The notes below the pieces were generated by a model. That model was not told where the DNA came from. It saw only the letters and a program-made list of their open reading frames with translations, and ran no database searches. The position numbers and the translations under genes are program-made. Below, one piece after another: positions 13,963 to 20,183 of a DNA stretch of 26,334 nt. This stretch comes from JAGQSZ01 sp049647585 (lineage in GTDB: Bacteria > Actinomycetota > Acidimicrobiia > Acidimicrobiales > Microtrichaceae): positions 1-26,334 of the forward strand of contig JBARXY010000010.1 of NCBI GenBank assembly GCA_049647585.1, given 5' to 3'. Numbering within the stretch: the first letter of the stretch is position 1; every line of letters begins with the position of its first letter.

Positions 13963-14643
13963 TCAGCGCGACGGGGCGATAAGTCTCATCGCCTCTGACC
14001 GAGCGGCGCTGTCCTCGCGGAAGACTCCACGGACAGCGGAGGTGACCGTCGAGGCTCCCGCCTTCTTGACCCCTCGCATTGCCATACACATGTGTTCGGC
14101 CTCAATAACGACCAGCACCCCGCGAGGCTCAAGAGTCTCTTCGATGGCGTTGGCGATCTGGGCGGTCAGCCGTTCCTGAACCTGCGGTCGGTGCGCGTAA
14201 CCGTCGACCAAGCGGGCGATCTTCGACAGGCCCGTCACGCGGCCATCGGTGTTCGGTATGTAGGCAACGTGTGCCATCCCGTGGAACGGCACCAGGTGAT
14301 GCTCGCAGATCGAATACAGCGAGATGTCCCTGACCATGATCATCTCGTCATGGTTTACATCGAAGGTCACCTTCAGGTGACGCTCCGGGTCTTGGTGCAG
14401 ACCCGCGCAGGTTTCTGCATACATCCGGGCAACCCTCGCCGGCGTGTCCGCCAGCCCCTCGCGGTCGACGTCTTCGCCGATGGCGATGAGAATCTCCCGA
14501 ACAGCCTTCTCTATACGACCCAGGTCGACTTCTTCTGCCAGGGCGGGTCGCTCCGGATTGGGGTCGATGGCCAAAAGATCGTCGGAGAAAACTCGTCCAT
14601 TGGAGTTGTTCACCTCTGCGGACTGCTCACCGGTTTGTGCCAT
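13963..14643 (-). CDS. folE: GTP cyclohydrolase I
   Basis: Converts GTP to 7,8-dihydroneopterin triphosphate, the entry step to folate. It is 226 residues from the ATG at 14643. Zinc ligands are C113 and H116 (SICEHHLVPF) and C186 (AEHMCMAMRG); RLTAQIANAI and the TVTSAVRGVF tail are family-typical. A TTG lies just before the ATG, but the AAGGA ribosome-binding site at about 8 nt fits the ATG better. It follows hpt by 11 nt. In mycobacteria and many other actinobacteria ftsH lies between these two genes; here it does not. Confidence 0.97.
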   Translation of the reverse strand: MAQTGEQSAEVNNSNGRVFSDDLLAIDPNPERPALAEEVDLGRIEKAVREILIAIGEDVDREGLADTPARVARMYAETCAGLHQDPERHLKVTFDVNHDEMIMVRDISLYSICEHHLVPFHGMAHVAYIPNTDGRVTGLSKIARLVDGYAHRPQVQERLTAQIANAIEETLEPRGVLVVIEAEHMCMAMRGVKKAGASTVTSAVRGVFREDSAARSEAMRLIAPSR

Positions 14644-14654
14644 CAATCGTTCCT

Positions 14655-15242
14655 TCAGGAATCTGCGGGCGCCGCATCGTCATACACCGCAAGGTAGCGA
14701 AGGTTGCGATACTTCTCTCCAACATCGAGCCCGTAACCGATGACGAAGTCTCCTGGGATTGTGAACCCGACGTACTTGACTCCTAATCCCTCAAGATCAG
14801 CAGCCTCGCGGGCGAGCAGGGTGCAGACCTCCAACGATGCCGGTCCCCTGGCCTCGAGACTGCGTCGCAGGTAGCGAAGGGTGAGGCCTGTGTCGACGAT
14901 GTCCTCGACCAGGATGACGTCCCTGTCGGTCAGGTCGACGTCGAGATCCTTGACCAACCGCACGACTCCCGAGGTCCTCGTCGCAGAGCCGTAGGACGAG
15001 ACGGCAATGAAGTCGATCTCGACCGGCAGGTCGATGGCGAAGGCCAGGTCGGTGGTAAAGGCGTAGGCACCGCGCAGCACGCAGACCATCAGCGGCCGAC
15101 GCCCCTCGTATTCCGAGGTGATCTGCGCTCCGATCTCCCTGATACGACGGGTCAGTTGCTCCTCGGTCAGGAGGACCCTACCGATCCGGGGATCCTCGGT
15201 AAGGCGCGCATGTTCACCAGGTTCGGCTCGGATATCGCTCAT
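14655..15242 (-). CDS. hpt: Hypoxanthine(-guanine) phosphoribosyltransferase
   Basis: Purine-salvage enzyme that makes IMP/GMP from hypoxanthine/guanine and PRPP. It is 195 residues. The PRPP-binding motif is VEDIVDTGLT (112-121). VCVLRGAYAF near 53-62 and SSYGSATRTSG near 82-92 are the other conserved loops, and the C-terminal DFVIGYGLDVGEKYRNL closes the active site. The first 20 residues are charged and extend beyond the family core. ATG start. tilS lies 51 nt upstream and folE 11 nt downstream; GTP formed by salvage is also the FolE substrate. Confidence 0.96.
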   Translation of the reverse strand: MSDIRAEPGEHARLTEDPRIGRVLLTEEQLTRRIREIGAQITSEYEGRRPLMVCVLRGAYAFTTDLAFAIDLPVEIDFIAVSSYGSATRTSGVVRLVKDLDVDLTDRDVILVEDIVDTGLTLRYLRRSLEARGPASLEVCTLLAREAADLEGLGVKYVGFTIPGDFVIGYGLDVGEKYRNLRYLAVYDDAAPADS

Positions 15243-15293
15243 CAGCGGCCGACCCTAGTCCTGACGAGGATCGGTACCCACATGGATCGGCGA

Positions 15294-16190
15294 TCAGTCA
15301 CTTGGACCAATGAGGGCTAGACGGCCTTTGCTTCGCCTCACGCTCCAGCCGCGCAATACGTCACAGCCCGGGATCCGGCCCGCCGCGACGTCGAGGATCC
15401 GGGCGATCGCTGCAGCGTCCGGGGGGTGGTCGAGCTTGGTGGCTTCGAGCCACCAACGCCTGATCACCGCGGCGCCGAGCGTCGGATGGAGCGACGCCAA
15501 ATTCTTTGCATCGGTCGGGTCGACTTTCTCTGCCATCTCCTCAATGAAGCTGGCCTGTGCCGCGGACAGTTCAGCCAAACGGCACATCAGTGGCGCGACA
15601 TCACGGTTGGCGACCTCTGACAAAAGCGGCATGACTTCGTGTCGAACCCGGTTGCGTAGGAACCTCTTGTCATTGTTGCTGGGGTCCTCGAACGGAACGA
15701 TGTCGAGCCTCTGGCAGAGAGCTTCGACCTCACTGCGACGAATTGCGAGCAGAGGATGATGGTCCCAACCCATCGCCGCAAGGCCCGACGGACCGGTACC
15801 GCGGAGCAGACGCATTACGACCGTTTCGGCCTGATCATCGGCGGTGTGCCCGAGCAGCACGTCGTCGGGAAGTGCGCCCAGACGAACTTCGCGGGCGCGC
15901 GCTTCCAGGTCGGGACCCTGTGACACCGGGCAGGTGAGGGAACGGAAGTCAGCTCCGAAACGCGTCGCGAGGGACCGGACCACGTCGGCTTCGCGCTCGG
16001 AGCCGTCGCGTAGGGCGTGGTCCACATGGACCGCCGTCACGTTAAATCCCGCTGCGACCGCCAGGATCAACAGTGCCGATGAGTCCGCGCCTCCAGAGAC
16101 CCCACATGTGACTGTTTCGGCGTTGGCGGGGAACCGACAGCGGCCCAGGAGTTCGGCAACGAACGGATCATTTCCGAGCCGCTCCTGCAC
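15294..16190 (-). CDS. tilS: tRNA(Ile)-lysidine synthase
   Basis: Modifies C34 of tRNA-Ile2 (CAU) to lysidine so that it reads AUA. It is 298 residues from the GTG at 16190. The PP-loop is SGGADSS (32-38); HVDHALRDGSEREAD and HTADDQAETVVMRLLRGTG are conserved, as is FLRNRVRHEVMPLL. The frame is open to a TTG at 16310, but that extension is low in similarity to the family. The 16190 GTG has AGGAG with a 6-nt spacer (16197-16201), the best ribosome-binding site available. GTG at 16292 is another option. The C-terminal domain is short, as in actinobacteria. Confidence 0.93.
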   Translation of the reverse strand: MQERLGNDPFVAELLGRCRFPANAETVTCGVSGGADSSALLILAVAAGFNVTAVHVDHALRDGSEREADVVRSLATRFGADFRSLTCPVSQGPDLEARAREVRLGALPDDVLLGHTADDQAETVVMRLLRGTGPSGLAAMGWDHHPLLAIRRSEVEALCQRLDIVPFEDPSNNDKRFLRNRVRHEVMPLLSEVANRDVAPLMCRLAELSAAQASFIEEMAEKVDPTDAKNLASLHPTLGAAVIRRWWLEATKLDHPPDAAAIARILDVAAGRIPGCDVLRGWSVRRSKGRLALIGPSD

Positions 16191-16319
16191 CTCGCACTCC
16201 TGCCCGCTATACGCCCCGATTCCACGTCCACTACGGACCTCGGGCCCCTGTCCCCTAGGCGCCTCGGACTCCCGCCCGCCATCACCGGTCACGGCGAAGA
16301 TCCGCTTCAATCCGGACGG

Positions 16320-17387
16320 TCACGCAGCCGAGACGGATGGGCCGAGCCTTGCCAGCCACAGCTCAGGTTTGCGGATCTCCTCGAGGGTGGGAAGGTTCGC
16401 CGGTTCCTCGAAGGTGCGGTTGAGCAGCTTCGGGCCTCCGACCTTCTCGACCGCTTCGATGAAGCGCTCGCCCTGTTCGTATTGGGCCAGTTTGGCTTCC
16501 ATCCCGATCAACCGCTGCAGCAGCTTTGCCCCCATGTTGAGGTTGTTGCGGCGGGCCCGTAGCACTCGAGCGAACCGCTCGGCCGAGGGAACCTGTTCCT
16601 TCGCGGCGCGATCCATGATCACGTCACCATGGCCCTCGAGCAGACTCATCAAGCCAGCCACGCGGTCCATCGCCTGTCGCTGGTCTGGGCTTGCGAACAG
16701 TCCCGCTACTCCACCGTCGCTCAGTGGGCTCGATCGGGTTCGAAGGCCCTCTGCCACTCGCCCGACCGCCGTAAACAAACGTCTCGGGTCCGGGTCCGCC
16801 GCGCCCATCAACTCGCCCACCTGATCCAAGAAATACGGGCGGAGCCAGGGAACTCCGGTGAACTGGGTGCGGTGTGTCACCTCGTGTAGAGCGACCCAGA
16901 GCCGAAACTCGCTCGGCGGAAACCCATTGCGCTTTTCCAGACCGAGGATGTTGGGTCCGACGTAATAGACCAGATCCTGATCGTCCGGATCCTCGTCCTC
17001 GAGCACCAACAGGTCGTACTGGCCGAGCACCCTCGATGACATCCAGCCGAGCAGGCCACCTAGCTCAACGGCTGCCATCTTGCCGCCGAGTGTCGCCGTG
17101 ACGCCGTCTACGGAGTTCTCGAGCCGGTCCAGGACCGGGCGCAACAGTCGGCGGTAACTGGAAAGATTGGCTCTGATCCAGTCGTTGCGATCAACGACCC
17201 TGGCTCGTGCCTTACCGGATGCAGAGGTGAAGCCCGTCTCGGCCTCGACATGGACCTGGGCCTGCTCGGTCATCTCGGCGAAGTCGCGTTCCATGCTCGC
17301 CAAGTGGTACGACCTGGCGAACGGTTCGGCGCCCGACACCTTGGTCGCGACCCTTTCGGCGAGGGACCAGTCGACCGCTCCGCTCAC
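16320..17387 (-). CDS. Zinc-dependent metalloprotease-like protein, DUF2342 family
   Basis: A 355-residue member of the actinobacterial DUF2342 family, sometimes annotated as coenzyme F420 biosynthesis-associated. The zinc motif HEVTH (168-172, in LWVALHEVTHRTQF) is intact. LGQYDLLV before it and LEGHGDVIMD after it are family segments, the latter probably giving a further metal ligand. Substrate and role are not established. The link to F420 is by co-occurrence only, and no F420 genes are visible here. GTG start. A 47-residue membrane protein gene lies 15 nt upstream and tilS follows downstream, a placement beside tilS that is common in actinobacteria. Confidence 0.88.
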   Translation of the reverse strand: MSGAVDWSLAERVATKVSGAEPFARSYHLASMERDFAEMTEQAQVHVEAETGFTSASGKARARVVDRNDWIRANLSSYRRLLRPVLDRLENSVDGVTATLGGKMAAVELGGLLGWMSSRVLGQYDLLVLEDEDPDDQDLVYYVGPNILGLEKRNGFPPSEFRLWVALHEVTHRTQFTGVPWLRPYFLDQVGELMGAADPDPRRLFTAVGRVAEGLRTRSSPLSDGGVAGLFASPDQRQAMDRVAGLMSLLEGHGDVIMDRAAKEQVPSAERFARVLRARRNNLNMGAKLLQRLIGMEAKLAQYEQGERFIEAVEKVGGPKLLNRTFEEPANLPTLEEIRKPELWLARLGPSVSAA

Positions 17388-17402
17388 CGTCTGCCTACCG
17401 GC

Positions 17403-17546
17403 TCAGCTGTGGGAATCGCGGTAGCGAGTGCGGCTGACCTTGGTGACGTACAACCCGACGATTGCCGCAACGATCAGGACCGCCGTCAATGCGAGTGGAA
17501 CGGCGATCCAGAAGTGCCAGACCTTCTCTGTGGCTAGAAGAAGCAT
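17403..17546 (-). CDS. Small single-helix membrane protein
   Basis: A 47-codon frame from ATG 17546 to TGA 17405-17403, below the size usually listed. The peptide starts MLLLATEKVWHFWI, has one long hydrophobic helix (about residues 13-35, rich in Ala/Val/Leu/Ile), then a basic tail VSRTRYRDSHS. This predicts one transmembrane segment with the C-terminus inside. The stop lies 15 nt upstream of the DUF2342 gene, so the two are probably co-transcribed. No Shine-Dalgarno is obvious and I recognise no named family. The membrane-type composition and position are the support. Confidence 0.6.
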   Translation of the reverse strand: MLLLATEKVWHFWIAVPLALTAVLIVAAIVGLYVTKVSRTRYRDSHS

Positions 17547-17635
17547 GAGGGCATCTTAGGGCCGGCCGACTTTCCAGCCCAACCGCCCAGTCCAACTGGT
17601 CGCGAGGCCCCATCGACGGCTTCTCGAAGGAAGGG

Positions 17636-17758
17636 CTAGACCGCCCGGTGAAGGGCGCGTACTGCGTCAATCAGCATCGGGACATCATTACGACCAGTTG
17701 AGATCAGCACGTCGATGTCGATCGACCAATACCCGTGAACAACGCGATTACTGGTCAC
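17636..17758 (-). pseudogene. Truncated HEPN (HepT/DUF86-type) toxin, C-terminal stump
   Basis: A 40-codon frame from GTG 17758 to TAG 17638-17636. NRVVHGYWSIDIDVL matches the C-terminal active-site end of HepT-like HEPN RNases, in which RNxxVHGY is the catalytic motif. The usual 70-90 residues before it are missing, and the residue at the catalytic Arg position is Ser (TSNRVVH). The GTG overlaps the mntA stop by 4 nt, just as an intact hepT often does, so a deletion probably fused the mntA end to the hepT tail. Not expected to be toxic. Confidence 0.7.
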
Positions 17759-18075
17759 GCTGCATATAGCGGCTTTGCCTCGCGGAGCACGACGTCACGA
17801 ATAACGGGATGGAGAGACGCCTTGCCCACCAGATCGACCCGCCTCTTGAATAACTCCGATAGCTCGTCCTCTAGTCGATTTATGGAGAACCCCAGATGGT
17901 GACCGGGCTTGAGCACGTAGAGGAGATCGAAGTCACTGTCTTTGTGGGCTACGCCACGGGCAACGGATCCGAACACGAGCAGTTCGGCCACGCCGTAGCG
18001 TTCACACAGTTCCACTAGGCGCTTGGCCTCTACGTTCACTCCAAACTCGGTCAGTCCAACTGTGGAAGTAGCCAT
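17755..18075 (-). CDS. MntA-type minimal nucleotidyltransferase (antitoxin)
   Basis: A 106-residue protein of the MNT family that pairs with HepT. MntA neutralises its HEPN RNase partner, in characterised cases by adenylylating it. The GSVARG motif (36-41) and the metal-binding aspartates of KDSDFDLLY (D48 and D50) are intact. The ATG at 18075 has AAGGA upstream. The C-terminus (HPVIRDVVLREAKPLYAA) is typical. The partner toxin is reduced to a stump directly downstream, so this is an orphan antitoxin. It lies just past the 3' end of tRNA-Thr. Confidence 0.85.
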   Translation of the reverse strand: MATSTVGLTEFGVNVEAKRLVELCERYGVAELLVFGSVARGVAHKDSDFDLLYVLKPGHHLGFSINRLEDELSELFKRRVDLVGKASLHPVIRDVVLREAKPLYAA

Positions 18076-18087
18076 CTCTTCATCCTT

Positions 18088-18186
18088 TCATTGGGTGCGA
18101 TGGAACTGGCCGGTCGCCACAAGATGAACGTTGGCCTCGCTGAGCACGTCGTCACGAAAGACGGGATGGAAAGACTTAGCCCACCG
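18088..18186 (-). pseudogene. Decayed duplicate of the mntA 3' end
   Basis: The minus strand reads RWAKSFHPVFRDDVLSEA and on to a stop, paralleling KASLHPVIRDVVLREA of the intact MntA. At the DNA level 18135-18175 matches 17778-17818 at 36 of 41 positions in the same orientation. No nucleotidyltransferase core precedes it. It is the remnant of a second MNT gene or of a tandem duplication. Confidence 0.7.
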
Positions 18187-18247
18187 GAGCGATGATCCGC
18201 TTCACGACCACCAAGAATGCTCTCGGCGGCGAGCGGAATTGAACCAG

Positions 18248-18320
18248 AGCCCGAGAGGAGAATTGAACTCCTGACCTATTCATTACGAGTGAATTGCTCT
18301 ACCGACTGAGCTACCCGGGC
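18248..18320 (-). tRNA. tRNA-Thr (anticodon CGU)
   Basis: A complete 73-nt cloverleaf on the minus strand. The acceptor stem GCCCGGG/CTCGGGC has one G·U pair, the D-arm is GCTC…GAGC, the anticodon stem ATTCA/TGAAT encloses the loop CTCGTAA (anticodon CGU at 34-36, reading ACG), there is a 5-nt variable loop, and the T-arm is AGGAG-TTCAATT-CTCCT. The discriminator base is U and CCA is not encoded. Confidence 0.95.
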
Positions 18321-18351
18321 GTCTTCACATGCGCGCACGTGAACCGCAGAT

Positions 18352-18380
18352 CATATAGCTGCCCGGCCGGTCTCCCACAA
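18352..18380 (-). promoter_or_regulatory. Putative promoter of tRNA-Thr
   Basis: TTGTGG (18380-18375) and TATATG (18357-18352) are separated by 17 bp. The -10 lies about 31 nt upstream of the tRNA 5' end. The -10 is good and the -35 moderate. The rest of 18321-18459 shows nothing else I can name. Confidence 0.45.
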
Positions 18381-18459
18381 CGAGTAGGGCCAAGACCCGG
18401 AAGCAGCCGATGTCCACGCCCCGCCTGACTCGCTCGGAGTTGCTCGGCCGGTTCGAGGC

Positions 18460-19575
18460 TCAGTGGTTACCAAGCGGTGGCAGCGTGATGAACAGCGCCT
18501 GTAACGCCAGCGAGTCACCGACGTTGAACGCCAAGTTGTCGCAGAGTTCCTGTACGGAGTCCGCGACCTTCAGGAACGACTCGGCCGCGGAGTGCCCGGG
18601 ACCATTCGGCGGCCCTCCGACATTTCCGTCCGCCGTACCATCGGACATCTCGTCACGGTAGCGACCGACGAGAACCCCGAGCCCAATACGCAGTTCGTCG
18701 ACATGCATCCGGCGGGCTTCGCGCTTGTGGCGCTCCTTGAGTCTGGTCAGGTCCCCCTTGCGGACATCCACTCCCGCGGCCTCGGCTCTGGCTGTGAATT
18801 CAGCAATTTCCTCTTCCTGCATGGCCTCGAGGGGAGCCTTCATTTCGTCGATGGACCCGAGAATTTCGTCCACGACCGCGCAGGCTGTCGCACCGCGTCC
18901 GTCCAACCGTTCGGGAGCGGTGTACCAGAGGGTGCGGCGCTCCATGACCAGCGGGTCGCGGGCGAGCAGCCTGGCTCGAGAAAGGCTTCCACCTGCGCCT
19001 TCGGCCGCCACCTGAGCAAGCTCAGCATCGATTCCCTCGGAGCGAAGCCTCTCGGCCAGAACCTCCGTCGGCACGGCGTCGAGGGTGATGTTGACGCAAC
19101 GCGACGCAATCGTCTCGAGTTCGATCGGCAACTCCTCGGCCAACAGGATGAACATCGTGGTCGGCGGAGGCTCCTCAAGACTCTTCAAAAGCATCGGTCC
19201 CGCATCCCGGACCAGATGGAAATCGATCATCAGGATGATCTGAAGGGGACCTTCGAGCGGAGAACGTGATGCCCGTTCGACGACTGAACGGGCATCCTTC
19301 GCGCTGATGAATGGTCCCTCGCGTTCGACCACCACGAGCGCCGGATAGCCCTCGACGGAAACCTGGTGGCGCACACGTTCGGCCGCGTCCCCGGTCAGGT
19401 GCCGACTCAACAGGTCAGCAGCGAAGGCCCTCGCGATGGCCCGCTTACCCGACCCCTCGGGCCCGCTGATCAAGTAGGCGTGAGTGGGCGAATCGACTGC
19501 CGACTGCAGGCGGCGGACGGCGTCCTCCTGACCCGGCACCTCGGCCCAGAGATCAGTGACTGAATCGAAGCTCAT
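18460..19575 (-). CDS. holB: DNA polymerase III subunit delta'
   Basis: Clamp-loader subunit that helps open and load the sliding clamp. It is 371 residues. The protein opens with WAEVPGQEDAVRRLQSAV, then HAYLISGPEGSGKR (Walker A at 38-45), and later AGPMLLKSLEEPPPTTMFIL and ETIASRCVNI (sensor 1 SRC). These sequences separate delta' from the tau/gamma subunit, which has a longer C-terminus and a zinc module. The C-terminal collar domain is helical and includes a Gly/Asn/Pro stretch near 325. The ATG overlaps the tmk stop by 4 nt (ATGA). Confidence 0.93.
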   Translation of the reverse strand: MSFDSVTDLWAEVPGQEDAVRRLQSAVDSPTHAYLISGPEGSGKRAIARAFAADLLSRHLTGDAAERVRHQVSVEGYPALVVVEREGPFISAKDARSVVERASRSPLEGPLQIILMIDFHLVRDAGPMLLKSLEEPPPTTMFILLAEELPIELETIASRCVNITLDAVPTEVLAERLRSEGIDAELAQVAAEGAGGSLSRARLLARDPLVMERRTLWYTAPERLDGRGATACAVVDEILGSIDEMKAPLEAMQEEEIAEFTARAEAAGVDVRKGDLTRLKERHKREARRMHVDELRIGLGVLVGRYRDEMSDGTADGNVGGPPNGPGHSAAESFLKVADSVQELCDNLAFNVGDSLALQALFITLPPLGNH

Positions 19576-20183
19576 AGTTCGATCCGCAACATCTCGAAAA
19601 GGGCGGCGTGAACCCTGGCGCTTACTTCCTCGATGGACCCGCTGCCATCGACCGTGACCCAGTTGTCATCGTCGTCATCGGCCTGTGCGAGATACCCGTC
19701 GAGAACACGACGGTGGAACTCCTCACCAGCTGCTTCGATCCGGTCACTTGTTGTTCCGCGTCGCTGATCAGCAACCCCTTGAGGAACGGTCAGCAGGATC
19801 GTCACGTCGGGCCAGAGTCCACCTGCCGCCCAACCCGAGATCGCCCGCACCATGTCGACATCCAAGCCGCGCCCATAGCCCTGGTAGGCGACCGACGATC
19901 CGATGAAACGGTCGCACACCACGTCGCGCCCAGAGACGAGAGCAGGCTCGATGACTGTTTCGACGTGATGGGCTCGGTCGGCTGCCATCAGCAGGGCCTC
20001 GGCACGGTCGCTCAACCCGTTCTCCGACGCCGCCAGCACTATCTCTCGAATCCGCGCGCCCAAGTCGGTGCCACCCGGTTGACGGGTCAGCAGCGCATCG
20101 AGCTCGCCTGCCAAAAGCTCGGCCTGGGTTGACTTGCCGGTCCCCTCACCGCCCTCGAAGACGATCAGCCGACCGCGACTCAC
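19572..20183 (-). CDS. tmk: Thymidylate kinase
   Basis: Phosphorylates dTMP to dTDP. It is 203 residues. The P-loop is FEGGEGTGKST (9-19), the DR(x) motif is in CDRFIGSSVAYQGYGRG, and TRQPGGTDLG is the usual substrate-binding turn (EPGGT in most homologues, with Gln in place of Glu here). The lid region is around DQRRGTTSDRIE. The GTG start overlaps the topA stop by 4 nt and the stop overlaps holB by 4 nt. The three genes are one translationally coupled unit for DNA replication and topology. Confidence 0.95.
   Translation of the reverse strand: MSRGRLIVFEGGEGTGKSTQAELLAGELDALLTRQPGGTDLGARIREIVLAASENGLSDRAEALLMAADRAHHVETVIEPALVSGRDVVCDRFIGSSVAYQGYGRGLDVDMVRAISGWAAGGLWPDVTILLTVPQGVADQRRGTTSDRIEAAGEEFHRRVLDGYLAQADDDDDNWVTVDGSGSIEEVSARVHAALFEMLRIEL

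Noticed and set aside
16191..16310. N-terminal extension of tilS from TTG at 16310
   Set aside because: The extra 40 residues are Gly/Arg/Glu-rich, unlike TilS, and the GTG at 16190 has a much better ribosome-binding site.
18191..18247. Partial second tRNA or att duplication beside tRNA-Thr (GGTTCAATTCCG)
   Set aside because: Only the 8-nt TTCAATTC core is shared with the tRNA T-arm; no further cloverleaf or longer repeat can be drawn.
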